A stretch of 37,022 nucleotides of DNA from positions 218,148 through 255,169 of the forward strand of contig NZ_LMJW01000023.1 in NCBI RefSeq assembly GCF_001429505.1, written 5' to 3'. The notes beneath the pieces were generated by a model. The model made no database searches and was not told the DNA's origin. It saw only the letters and a program-made list of their open reading frames with translations. Source of the stretch: Allobosea sp. Root483D1. GTDB lineage: Bacteria > Pseudomonadota > Alphaproteobacteria > Rhizobiales > Beijerinckiaceae. This document shows positions 1 through 6,606 of this stretch, one piece after another (within the stretch, counting starts at the first letter, position 1; each line of letters starts with the position of its first letter). The translations under genes and the position numbers were made by a program.

Positions 1-128
1 TAGCCCCTCAGCGATCTCGCCGCCGAACAGGCGCGGACGACGACCGCCAATGGTATCGCAAGCGCGGCTGAGGACCTGCTGAATCGTGCGCGAACGATAT
101 AACTGTCTGATTATGAACGCTTATTCAT

Positions 129-153
129 GGAACTAGCGGTATCTGCCGCAGTT
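129..153 (+). promoter_or_regulatory. EcfG-type general stress promoter (GGAAC-N17-GTT)
   Basis: GGAAC lies at 129-133 and GTT at 151-153 with 17 bases between. The alphaproteobacterial EcfG consensus is GGAAC-N16/17-CGTT; the base before GTT is A here. The -10 element ends 45 bases before the ATG of the DUF1236 gene at 199, a suitable distance. Assignment rests on motif and spacing only. Confidence 0.6.
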
Positions 154-198
154 TAGAATGCGACTGAGGGGCATTTGTCCACGAATGGGAGAAGTACC

Positions 199-624
199 AT
201 GATCAAACATCTTGTTCTGATCGCCGCGCTCGCTGTCGCTCCGGCAACCGCTTTTGCGCAGACGAACTCCGGCGCGGCCGGTGGCGCTGCGGGCGGCGCG
301 GCTACCGGTGCTGTTGGCGGCGCGATCGTCGGCGGTCCGGCTGGCGCCGCAGTGGGTGCAGTCGGTGGTGCTGCGGCTGGTGCGATTGTGGGCGGTATCT
401 CCGCTGATCATCGCACTGAGTTCCGCACCTATGTGAAGGAGCAGAAGGTGCCTTCCGTCGCGTACCGCGAGAAGGTGGTCGTCGGCGCGACGTTGCCGGA
501 GACGGTCACGTATCGCGAGGTTCCGGCAAAGTACGGCAAGACGGAGTACCGCTACACGGTGGTCAATGACCAGACGGTGTTGGTCGAGCCGAAGACCCGC
601 AAGATCGTTCAGATCATTGAGTGA
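199..624 (+). CDS. DUF1236-type secreted protein with glycine-zipper segment
   Basis: The product has 141 residues. Residues 1-20 form a signal peptide ending in ATAFA-Q, so export to the periplasm is expected. Residues ~25-70 are a Gly/Ala-rich stretch with repeated GGA/GAA units resembling a glycine zipper. The C-terminal ~60 residues (from about TEFRTYV to the end) match the DUF1236 pattern common in rhizobia, with paired YRE/VTYREVP and a final KIVQIIE. The ATG at 199 is preferred to an upstream TTG at 175 because GGGAGAAG lies just before it and the signal peptide begins there. An EcfG-like promoter precedes it and a strong terminator follows. Molecular function is unknown; an envelope stress role is inferred from the promoter. 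Confidence 0.9.
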   Translation: MIKHLVLIAALAVAPATAFAQTNSGAAGGAAGGAATGAVGGAIVGGPAGAAVGAVGGAAAGAIVGGISADHRTEFRTYVKEQKVPSVAYREKVVVGATLPETVTYREVPAKYGKTEYRYTVVNDQTVLVEPKTRKIVQIIE

Positions 625-630
625 TGAATT

Positions 631-663
631 GGAGCCCATCCGTCACCGGGTGGGCTCCTTTTT
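631..663 (+). terminator. Rho-independent terminator after the DUF1236 gene
   Basis: An 11-bp stem pairs 631-641 with 648-658 (GGAGCCCA against TGGGCTCC plus inner pairs) around a 6-base loop, followed by five T at 659-663. It sits six bases after the DUF1236 stop codon. Confidence 0.9.
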
Positions 664-690
664 GGCGGCTGCAGACCCTGGAGAGACGTT

Positions 691-810
691 ATGATTCGGA
701 CACTTTTGTTGGCTGCGGGGATCGCGGCAACCACTCATCACCGCTCCGGCTGCCGTCGAGCAGGCCCTGCTTCAATACCGCCGAAACTAGTGAATGGAGC
801 GGGCGGCTGA
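691..810 (+). pseudogene. Frameshifted small signal-peptide protein (relic)
   Basis: An ATG at 691 with GGAGAG upstream opens a frame starting MIRTLLLAAGIAAT, a clear hydrophobic signal sequence. It then turns into non-protein-like sequence and stops at 810. Shifting by one base near 733-734 gives LITAPAAVEQALLQYRRN and a stop at 788-790, which reads as the natural continuation of a signal peptide with an AxA cleavage site. I infer a one-base indel in a short secreted-protein gene, or a sequencing error. The family is not recognised. Confidence 0.4.
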
Positions 811-1057
811 CTGAGGAGACTCGCTACACCGCGCCGGCTGCTAATCGCGGATGCACTTCCACCGCCGCCAGTTTTCATCATCAGCCCCGCTGGCACCCGC
901 AGGCGGGCTTCGTATGCTATCGCCCCAGTGTCGGCGCTTCCATGATGACGCAGCACGCTATCGCAACAACGGCGAGCGCGATCAGGTAAAGCCAACCGGG
1001 ACTCGGCAGTCTGCTCATGATATGCTCGCTGGGAAAATTACGCTTATAGTACGCGCC

Positions 1058-1255
1058 ATGCCGTTCTCATCGTTCCACGATCCCGTCGCGCTAGCCCAAC
1101 GCGCTCTTGAGGCCGCTTGGGCCGAAATCGAAAAGCGCGGGCTTTGTTCCGGAAATCCTGAACGCGATAGGACTTGGCTCGCCTACCAGGTCGCCAACCT
1201 GCTGCGGTATGATGCTCAATGTAGACTATCCCAGCGAACAAGCCGCGACCGATGA
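1058..1255 (+). CDS. Small hypothetical protein (65 aa)
   Basis: The frame from ATG 1058 encodes 65 residues starting MPFSSFHDP. Residues ~10-45 have a helical, Ala/Glu/Arg-rich composition (ALAQRALEAAWAEIEKRG) like small proteins often annotated only as hypothetical in rhizobia. The Arg/Ser-rich C-terminus is less convincing and may follow a frameshift. The open frame extends upstream to 851, but that portion is not protein-like. Its last 47 bases overlap the next gene in another frame. No function is assigned. Confidence 0.5.
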   Translation: MPFSSFHDPVALAQRALEAAWAEIEKRGLCSGNPERDRTWLAYQVANLLRYDAQCRLSQRTSRDR

Positions 1256-1430
1256 TGCACAGTGCTCATTGGCGGATATGGCCAGGGATAATCTTCCCCA
1301 TGGCAATCGCGCGAACTTCAAGGTGCGGGTCCAGGATCAGGCCGGTGAGGGGATTTACAAGGCTTGGCTCGACTTCAAAGGCCGCGGCCGGACACAGTCC
1401 GCAGTTCCCGAGGAACCGACCGATGAATAG
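1209..1430 (+). CDS. DUF6894-like protein, N-terminally short
   Basis: The 73-residue product resembles the DUF6894 family: an acidic helix (SEQAATDDAQCSLADMARD), a polar turn with NLPHGN, then a beta hairpin (FKVRVQDQAGEGIYKAWLDF). The intact paralogue at 1720-1962 shows the usual start MPRYFFDIFNGE; that first strand is missing here, so the gene is truncated or uses a modified start. ATG 1209 falls inside the preceding gene, suggesting either translational coupling or fusion of decayed genes. DUF6894 has no established biochemical function. Confidence 0.55.
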   Translation: MMLNVDYPSEQAATDDAQCSLADMARDNLPHGNRANFKVRVQDQAGEGIYKAWLDFKGRGRTQSAVPEEPTDE

Positions 1431-1589
1431 CCGGGTTCATGGCGGCGCCGCCTGATCCCTTGCGCCACCACCAATTGCCGGCTGTCAGACTCTCGTCCCA
1501 GCCAGCGGGAGGCTCTCAGCCCGCTACTAGAGCTTTTTGTTTCAGCACACCATGCTAGCCTGGCGGCGGCGCGTTCCCATCAGCGCCAT

Positions 1590-1634
1590 GCCTCTCGCCG
1601 ATGCTGTTGTCTCCCTGCTTCGTCGGCGAGAGGC
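1590..1634. repeat. Perfect 12-bp inverted repeat with 21-base spacer
   Basis: GCCTCTCGCCGA at 1590-1601 is repeated exactly as its reverse complement at 1623-1634. The 21-base loop and absence of a following T-run argue against a standard terminator. It stands in a gene-poor stretch (1431-1719) between a plus-strand and a minus-strand DUF6894-type gene. A second, imperfect hairpin lies at 1504-1525 (AGCGGG/CCCGCT), with five T eight bases later, and might be a weak terminator for the plus-strand gene. Confidence 0.6.
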
Positions 1635-1719
1635 TGTCTTATCGCCTAGTTGGTTCGGGGCGCTTCCAAGCATCTGGCGAACTCAAGAAGCGGATACGAT
1701 CTGTTCAGCGCAGGCGACT

Positions 1720-1962
1720 TTACGAATCGAGACGGATCCATTGCTCGTTGAGGGTCATGACGGCGCTATAAATCGGCACGCCGTTGCGCCGAACTCTCAC
1801 AGTGATGCGAGCTTCGCCCCCGCGCGGAATGTCTTTGCGCGCGACGTCCGCTAACGTCTGCAGAGCCACAGCGCGAGCAGCAGCCTCATCGTCTAATTCA
1901 TGACCCCGGAGATCAACGGGGCCTGCTTCGCCGTTAAAAATATCGAAGAAATAGCGCGGCAT
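1720..1962 (-). CDS. DUF6894 family protein
   Basis: Eighty residues with the complete DUF6894 architecture: start MPRYFFDIFNGE, a central helix rich in Ala and acidic residues (DDEAAARAVALQTLADVA), the turn KDIPRGGEAR, and a C-terminal hairpin ITVRVRRNGVPIYSAVMTL. Length equals the usual family length. The minus-strand neighbour at 1970-2194 ends seven bases upstream, so both may be cotranscribed. Members are widespread small soluble proteins in rhizobia and methylobacteria; no function is known. Confidence 0.85.
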   Translation of the reverse strand: MPRYFFDIFNGEAGPVDLRGHELDDEAAARAVALQTLADVARKDIPRGGEARITVRVRRNGVPIYSAVMTLNEQWIRLDS

Positions 1963-1969
1963 TGACTAG

Positions 1970-2194
1970 TTAAGCCGGCCTCTTCCGCTTTTTAGAAACC
2001 GCTGTGACCATAGCAATTTGCCTATCCGCCGCCTCTTTTTCCAGACGCTGTTGTCTCTGCTTCGCCATGTTCGCATTCCGCGTCTGAGCAGCAGATTCGG
2101 ATTCCGACAAGATCCGGTTGCGGGCAAGTGCCTGGGTCTGGATTTTCAGAAAAGTGCTCTCGGCAGTGGTTCGCTGCGTTGAATGCTCAGCCAT
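1970..2194 (-). CDS. Small basic helical hypothetical protein (74 aa)
   Basis: The start MAEHSTQRTT at 2194 was chosen because sequence upstream of it in the same frame is an antisense shadow of the cold-shock gene. The product is almost wholly helical and polar (TFLKIQTQALARN, NMAKQRQQRLEKEAADRQ) and ends in a very basic KKRKRPA tail. Similar short charged proteins are found near csp genes in rhizobia, but I cannot name the family. It lies downstream of csp on the same strand, separated by a terminator, and upstream of the DUF6894 gene. Confidence 0.65.
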   Translation of the reverse strand: MAEHSTQRTTAESTFLKIQTQALARNRILSESESAAQTRNANMAKQRQQRLEKEAADRQIAMVTAVSKKRKRPA

Positions 2195-2230
2195 TACGAT
2201 TTCCGATCTGGTGCGGCATACGCCGGCTAT

Positions 2231-2260
2231 AAAAAAAGGCCAAGCATTGAGCTTGGCCTT
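2231..2260 (-). terminator. Rho-independent terminator of the left cold-shock gene
   Basis: GGCCAAGC at 2238-2245 pairs with GCTTGGCC at 2251-2258 around the loop ATTGA. Seven A at 2231-2237 are the U-tract of a minus-strand transcript. It ends the csp transcript from 2322-2531. Confidence 0.9.
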
Positions 2261-2321
2261 CCGGGTAACTGCTGTCGGCGATGCCAGTACATCCGTGGTC
2301 ATCATCGACGAAACAGTTCGA

Positions 2322-2531
2322 TTACGCCGCCTGAAGCTGCTCGGCGGCCATCTTACCTGACTTGTTATCGCGGGCGACCTCGAAGCCGAGCTTCTGACCT
2401 TCCTGCAGATCGCGCATTCCAGCGCGCTCGACCGCGGAGATGTGCACGAACACATCCTGGCTGCCGTCGTCAGGCTGGATAAAGCCAAAGCCCTTGGTGG
2501 AATTGAACCATTTCACGGTGCCGGTGGTCAT
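2322..2531 (-). CDS. Cold-shock protein (CspA family)
   Basis: The 69-residue single cold-shock domain starts MTTGTVKWFNSTKGFGFI. It carries RNP1 (KGFGFI) and RNP2 (VFVHI), which bind single-stranded RNA or DNA, so an RNA chaperone role in the cytoplasm is expected. AGGAGGG lies just upstream of ATG 2531 and rules out the in-frame codon at 2552. A sigma-70-like promoter at 2676-2704 implies a 5' leader of about 135 bases, typical of cold-shock mRNAs whose leader controls translation. A strong terminator follows. A paralogue differing mostly in the C-terminal third is at 35907-36116 on the plus strand. Confidence 0.95.
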   Translation of the reverse strand: MTTGTVKWFNSTKGFGFIQPDDGSQDVFVHISAVERAGMRDLQEGQKLGFEVARDNKSGKMAAEQLQAA

Positions 2532-2675
2532 GAAAAACCCTCCTTTTGGCAAGACCTGTCGTTCGCCAAACAGGATGTTCGGCGAATTCAGAACGATTTC
2601 GAAAGGGGGAGATTATCAGGACCGCGCCAAAGCGCGAAAATAACAACGACCAACCAACAAATATCGACGAGCATC

Positions 2676-2704
2676 ACCATAAGAGCCGCAATCGCGATTG
2701 TCAA
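2676..2704 (-). promoter_or_regulatory. Sigma-70-type promoter for the left csp gene
   Basis: On the minus strand TTGACA (2704-2699) and TATGGT (2681-2676) are separated by exactly 17 bases. The first hexamer is the perfect -35 consensus. It directs transcription toward csp with a long untranslated leader (roughly 2532-2669). Apart from this promoter and leader I see nothing in 2532-2835. Confidence 0.65.
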
Positions 2705-2835
2705 TCGATATCGCCAAGACTGAGGATTACAAAAAAATTAGGAGGAAGCAGCTGCAGGCGGAAGATGAACGACCCTAGTCTATTAGCCAAAGTGGTTTCT
2801 TTAGCCGGACGCGCTGATCCCTCCTGTACCGCCTC

Positions 2836-3111
2836 TTACTCCTTTTTTCCAATTAGACGGTTGAGCGCCTCGGTGATCGGATTGCGGGGACCTCGCGGCC
2901 CAGCAGGTCGATTCCCGGCCGGCGCTACACCACTGATTTGCGTTTCGCCGATCACCCGTTCCCGGTCATCGCTACCGCGCACGCGATACTGTGGCTCGCT
3001 GTCAGTTTGATAAGGCAGCAGGCGCGTGACCTCATACAGGCCGACTGCATCGTGGTCATGGAAACCAAACGCGAGGCGAACCTGGTCTCCGACCGCGTAA
3101 CGGTGCCCCAT
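2836..3111 (-). CDS. Conserved small hypothetical protein (91 aa), SH3-like
   Basis: The product starts MGHRYAVGDQVRL after a good ribosome site (GAGGAG six bases upstream of ATG 3111). Its first ~60 residues follow the pattern of small rhizobial proteins with a beta-rich core (GDQVRLAFG, YEVTRLLP, YRVRGSDD, RVIGETQI), compatible with an SH3-like barrel. The C-terminus is Pro/Gly/Arg-rich and ends in LIGKKE. No catalytic motif is seen. It is transcribed alone. Confidence 0.8.
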   Translation of the reverse strand: MGHRYAVGDQVRLAFGFHDHDAVGLYEVTRLLPYQTDSEPQYRVRGSDDRERVIGETQISGVAPAGNRPAGPRGPRNPITEALNRLIGKKE

Positions 3112-3247
3112 TTTTCGCTCCTCTGTGCAAAGCCTCAGAAGGCGCTCCTGACTTCCTCAATCCCCGCCATTGCCTATGTGTCATCGCTTGGAAACTACGG
3201 CGAGGACGGGCTGTTCCGACTGCGGCTTAGATTCTCCCCTCGGTTTG

Positions 3248-3272
3248 GGAACGCCGGTAGTCAGACAACGTT
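3248..3272 (+). promoter_or_regulatory. EcfG-type promoter, exact consensus
   Basis: GGAAC at 3248-3252, a 16-base spacer, and CGTT at 3269-3272 match the EcfG consensus fully. It lies 24 bases before ATG 3296. Confidence 0.75.
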
Positions 3273-3295
3273 GAGGCGGTGATGAGCATGCCGCC

Positions 3296-3505
3296 ATGAA
3301 CGAACCTGATTTTCCGACCAGCGCGACCTTGGCAGAGCAGATCTTCTTCCTGCGCGCCGCGGCAGCAAGATGCCGCCGCTTAGCCAGCGCCACCGGGGAT
3401 GTTAACTTGATCCCGACGCCGCTCACTATGGCGGTCGAGTACGACGCAAAACTACAGGCGCTGATGAACTCGCGGGAGGCAACTTCGGATAAGCCCTGTG
3501 GTTAA
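3296..3505 (+). CDS. Small stress-type hypothetical protein (69 aa)
   Basis: The frame from ATG 3296 encodes 69 residues. The core has the pattern of short rhizobial helical proteins: LAEQIFFLRAAAARCRRLAS, then a helix around TMAVEYDAKLQALM. No signal peptide or membrane segment is visible. The opposite-strand open frame here is its shadow. A perfect EcfG-type promoter 24 bases upstream supports both the gene and its orientation, and suggests induction in the general stress response. No function is known. Confidence 0.7.
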   Translation: MNEPDFPTSATLAEQIFFLRAAAARCRRLASATGDVNLIPTPLTMAVEYDAKLQALMNSREATSDKPCG

Positions 3506-3596
3506 GTAAATAGGGGCGAACTGGCGACCGCATATCGCTCACCAGATGTCCACATTTTAGGGCTTTGCAAGCGTTCCGTCCTGGTCGGGCCGCTAA

Positions 3597-3887
3597 TCAG
3601 TGACCGCGCGCGCTGTCAGATTCTTGGTCCGCCGCCCCGAGACCGCGCAACAGCTGATCAATCGATTCGCGCAGACTTTTTAGTCCTTCTACCGGCATAA
3701 TTAGGCGCGCCCGAACTACGGCTTCGAGGCTTAGTTCCGCCCTTTGACCCGTCAACAGTTTTTCGGCGACGGGCCTTTCGTGCGTGAACGTCAAGGTCGC
3801 AAAGTGCCCCGTAACAGTGCAGCTGAACGGACCTAGCACGAAGGTCTCCGGCACGTTGTCGGGATCGACGATGTGAACGTGGCTCAT
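3597..3887 (-). CDS. Hypothetical protein (96 aa), possibly DUF3467-like
   Basis: A 96-residue protein starting MSHVHIVDPDNVPETFV. Alternating beta strands (FVLGPFSCTVTGHFATLTFTH, VVRARLIMP) lead into a C-terminal helix (EGLKSLRESIDQLLRGLG). The strand RARLIMP followed by an amphipathic helix resembles the DUF3467 layout, but the match is by eye only. No close upstream neighbour is convincing: a 74-codon frame overlapping its start by four bases reads poorly. Sequence 3888-4120 otherwise holds no gene I can support. Confidence 0.6.
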   Translation of the reverse strand: MSHVHIVDPDNVPETFVLGPFSCTVTGHFATLTFTHERPVAEKLLTGQRAELSLEAVVRARLIMPVEGLKSLRESIDQLLRGLGAADQESDSARGH

Positions 3888-4120
3888 GAGCGTAGCTGCG
3901 TCAGAGGGAGTTGAAATCGAGGACTAGCAGACCCGCTATGGCTAACGCAGCCGATCCAACATTCGCCAACGTCAAATGCCACATCGGCAAGCACGCCGAT
4001 GCTGCCCAAAAGGAACCGTGGCAATCGAACATTAGCGCCTCGAGTCTTTACTATCTCCACGCTAATGAGACTATGAAGGGTGCGCAATAGGTTGGCTCCT
4101 GCCGGCATTCTAGTGAAGCC

Positions 4121-4145
4121 GGAACGTCCAACCGCAATCGGCGTA
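4121..4145 (+). promoter_or_regulatory. Possible EcfG-type promoter before the ligase relic
   Basis: GGAAC at 4121-4125, a 16-base spacer and CGTA at 4142-4145: one mismatch to CGTT. It lies 35 bases before ATG 4181 of the ligD-like relic. Confidence 0.3.
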
Positions 4146-4180
4146 AAGTCGCCAGTTCGTTGCGTTCAGTGGTGTTGAGT

Positions 4181-5108
4181 ATGGCGAGGCAGCCGCGTCG
4201 TGTCCTGAAGGCTATGCCTGCTGCCGATGCGCTGCAAAGTGCGCCGGTCAAAGCGCGTCGCGGCGCTGCCAAGCCCGATCTCTTCACTGACCCGATGCCG
4301 GCAAGGATCGAGCCGTGTCTCGCTCTCCTGCAATCGAAGGCGCCGACGGGGCGGAACTGGGCCTTCGAGGTCAAGTGGGATGGCTACCGCCTGGCGGTCC
4401 ATCGCGACGCCGCCAGCGTGCGCGTCATCACCCGCGGTGGTCGTGACTGGACCCACCGCTTTCCCTCGATCGCGGCGGCAAGGCCAAGGCCGAGCGTGCC
4501 ATGCTCTTCGCCTTCGACCTGCTTTACCTCGATGGACACGATCTGACGCGTATGGCGTTGAGCGAGCGGCGCGACAAGCTCGAGGATTTGATCGATCATG
4601 AAAGCGGCGTGATCCGGCTAAGCGAAGAGGTCGAGGCCGATGGCGCCGAATTCTTGGCGAGCGCCTGCAAGTTTGGCCTGGAGGGCATCATCGCAAAGCG
4701 CCGCGATGCGCCTTACAGGCCCGGCCGGGGCGGTGACTGGCTCAAGATCAAATGCATCCAGTCCGACACCTTCCTGATCATCGGCTATGAGCCGTCAAAC
4801 GCTGCGCTCGGCGGCATCGGCCGTCTGCTCCTGGCCGGGAACGGAAACGATGGCCAGGCCTATGTTGGCAGCGGCGGCACCGGCTTCACGCAGGCCAGCG
4901 CTACAGCGCTGCGAAAGCAACTCGACCGACTCAAGGCGGCATCGCCACCGGCGCGCGGCATCAGCGCAAAGGGCGTGCTCTGGGTGGAGCCGAAGCTCGC
5001 CGCCGAAATCGCCTATCGCGGCTGGACGCATGACGAGAAGCTGCGTCACGCGTCCTTCAATGGGCTGAGGGAGAAGGCGACGAGGCGACATTGTTTCGGG
5101 TGATTTGA
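4181..5108 (+). pseudogene. ligD: LigD-type ATP-dependent DNA ligase with internal deletion and frameshifts
   Basis: From ATG 4181 the first frame carries the adenylation motif EVKWDGYR (nucleophilic Lys) and continues to about FPSIAAA near 4480. The sequence then resumes in another frame as GGKAKAERAMLFAFDLLYLDG. The ~40-50 residues normally between them, including the DGE motif of the nucleotidyltransferase core, are missing. The second half retains the motif region EGIIAKR, the WLKIKC motif and the OB-fold domain (4501-5103). Near the end a further shift restores DEATLFRVI with a stop at 5106-5108 instead of the poor tail in the first frame. Nuclease and polymerase domains of full LigD are absent, as in standalone NHEJ ligases. 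It should be inactive. Confidence 0.85.
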
Positions 5109-5113
5109 AGAGA

Positions 5114-5344
5114 TCAAGGCGGGCCGTACCCTCGGCGGCGCAGATCACGACAGAACTGGATCACATTGGAGGGGGCAGTCGCGGCCTGCGCAGTAGTCAA
5201 CTTGATGAGTACAGCCTCAATCGCGCTACGCAATTGCTTGTCTTCCTTGGCCCGTCCAGTCACGCAGAAAAACGCGCTCAGCAGGTGGACCGTGCACTCG
5301 TCATAGCTTGAAATGGAACTAGCTCTATTGCGTTTCAACGACAT
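5114..5344 (-). CDS. Uncertain hypothetical protein (76 aa)
   Basis: A minus-strand frame from ATG 5344 encodes 76 residues: MSLKRNRASS, then two plausible helical segments (LRSAIEAVLIKLTTAQAA, NVIQFCRDLRRRGY). The composition looks protein-like, but no clear ribosome site or family was recognised, and the region lies between two relics. Sequence 5345-5497 holds nothing else I can support. Confidence 0.3.
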   Translation of the reverse strand: MSLKRNRASSISSYDECTVHLLSAFFCVTGRAKEDKQLRSAIEAVLIKLTTAQAATAPSNVIQFCRDLRRRGYGPP

Positions 5345-5497
5345 TAGGCCCCACGCGGTACACATTGTTTCAAATTGGGCCGGCATAGGCGTAGCGACTC
5401 ATGAAAGCGCAATACTCGGACCAAGAGCCTGTCAAAAGACATGATGGGGACGTCGCAAGGCATATACCGATGATACATCTGGGATGAAGTCGAAAGG

Positions 5498-5883
5498 CGG
5501 AATGGCGACAAGACCCCGCACTACATCAGCGCAAACGACGGCACGATCCTCCACTTCGCCGGATATGGGAACGCTGGCGCGACGAGAATGGGGAAGAGGT
5601 GATCAGCGCGCGCATCATCACCCCCGACGCCGATCGCTTCATGAAGAGCATTCACAACCGCATGCCGGCGATGCTGCATCCGAACGATTTTGACGCCTGG
5701 CTCGACGGCTCGGCCGGCAAGGAGATCCTGATGAAGGCGCCGCCAGGACTCCAGGAGTGGATCGTCAACCGGCCCATGAACAACGTGCGCGTCGGCGACG
5801 ACGATCCGGCGACCGCTGTCCCGGCCGAACCGGAGGCGCCGCCGCTGCCACCTGAGCTGCCGCCGCTGGGCAGCCTATTCTGA
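5498..5883 (+). pseudogene. C-terminal remnant of SOS response-associated peptidase (SRAP/YedK family)
   Basis: Joining two frames gives GDKTPHYISANDG...LHFAG (5504-5561), a one-base shift near 5562, then WERWRDENGEEVISARIITP to the stop at 5881-5883. This is the C-terminal half of the SRAP fold, which shields abasic sites through a thiazolidine link. The motif SIHNRMPAML contains the conserved His of the family. The N-terminal half with the obligatory Cys at position 2 is absent, so the gene cannot work. The tail is rich in Pro/Glu (EPEAPPLPPELPPLG). The stop codon overlaps the next small ORF (TGATG). Confidence 0.8.
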
Positions 5884-6050
5884 TGGGCCATTGGGAACAG
5901 ATTGGCGTCGAGAATCGCAAGGAGCGCGTGCGCTGGGCGAAATGGCCCCACTGGCGGCAGAATCTTTATCGATATGGGAACTCAGCAATCATTGCTGCGG
6001 TCTGGGTCGCGTCACTGACGATAGGCCTTTGGGCGTTCGGCCTCCTCTGA
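5883..6050 (+). CDS. Tiny membrane protein (55 aa), family present twice in the window
   Basis: ATG 5883 overlaps the stop of the SRAP remnant (TGATG), suggesting translational coupling. The product is 55 residues: an N-terminal half rich in Trp, Arg and His (WEQIGVENRKERVRWAKW), then one membrane segment at ~33-55 (SAIIAAVWVASLTIGLWAFG). The fragment on the minus strand at the right edge (36932-37022) ends in a closely similar segment (PIIAAVWIVSLAIGLRIFGVL shares AAVW, SL, IGL and FG positions). That match supports it as a real gene. Its role is unknown; an inner-membrane location is inferred. Confidence 0.6.
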   Translation: MGHWEQIGVENRKERVRWAKWPHWRQNLYRYGNSAIIAAVWVASLTIGLWAFGLL

Positions 6051-6068
6051 GGCGCCGTCGTCATTCTG

Positions 6069-6223
6069 CTAATCGAGCCGCAACTCGATGGTACCGCGCC
6101 ATTCGCGCACTGGCACGAGCGTGATCTTGCCGCCCACCCCACGCGCAATTTGACGTCGGCCGACCAATGGTCACGCTCATTGGCGAGGAGGAGGATCGAT
6201 CTAGTCCCGCCAGCGGCGTCTGC
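6069..6223 (-). pseudogene. Frameshifted fragment of an unidentified small protein
   Basis: Read on the minus strand, one frame gives GGTRSILLLANERDHWSAD and VKLRVG. After a shift near 6135 the next frame gives GGKITLVPVREWRGTIELRLD and a stop at 6069-6071. Each half looks strongly protein-like and they join naturally with one indel. An in-frame stop lies just upstream (6224-6226), so the N-terminus is lost too. It is convergent with the tiny membrane protein gene. I do not recognise the family, and chance antisense coding cannot be excluded. Confidence 0.3.
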
Positions 6224-6264
6224 TCAACGGTGGCGAAGCCGGATGCAAGCGGTACTTTGCGCGA

Positions 6265-6606
6265 TCAGTCAGGGATATCGGGTTCGTGGAGCATTTCATG
6301 GATCAGCTCGGCCGCCTTCTCCGTGGAGATCGTCCTGACACCGGAGCTTGCAAGCCGATCGAACATTTTTGCCACCGCCGCGATAGCGTCGTGTTCTGCG
6401 GCTGAGATGGCCAACGTGGCCTGAGCGAGGGCCTTGTCCCGATTGGTAAGAACAACCGGAATCGACGACGAATGCAGCGTCGTCGTGAACCCGTCGATGA
6501 GTTCTCTAGCTCGTTCTTCGGGAGTGTATCTCGATGGGGAACTACTTTGTGTCACACTGACGCAACCCAATGACCCGACCAAGCTGCTGTTCAATGTCCG
6601 TGCCAT
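6265..6606 (-). CDS. Hypothetical protein (113 aa)
   Basis: The frame from ATG 6606 gives 113 residues. From residue ~28 on it is convincingly protein-like: YTPEERARELIDGFTTTL, a helix DKALAQATLAISAAEHDAIA, and an acidic end AAELIHEMLHEPDIPD. The first ~27 residues are Ser-rich and may not belong. No clear ribosome site precedes ATG 6606, and its 5' part overlaps the next minus-strand frame (6542-6847), which has an excellent ribosome site. The two could be halves of one gene split by a frameshift. Function unknown. Confidence 0.5.
   Translation of the reverse strand: MARTLNSSLVGSLGCVSVTQSSSPSRYTPEERARELIDGFTTTLHSSSIPVVLTNRDKALAQATLAISAAEHDAIAAVAKMFDRLASSGVRTISTEKAAELIHEMLHEPDIPD

Noticed and set aside
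1..128. Open frame 4-102 reading like a protein end (AAEQARTTTANGIASAAEDL)
   Set aside because: It is preceded in frame by TAG at 1-3 and has no start codon, so it is at most the tail of a decayed gene.
1537..1854. A 105-codon plus-strand frame
   Set aside because: It overlaps the convincing DUF6894 gene on the other strand and spans a perfect inverted repeat; composition is not protein-like.
3888..4108. Several overlapping short frames (74 codons minus strand, 50 codons plus strand, 27 codons minus strand from 3984)
   Set aside because: They compete for the same DNA, none has a clear ribosome site, and none is recognisable. The 27-codon frame does look like a membrane span, but that is too little to call.
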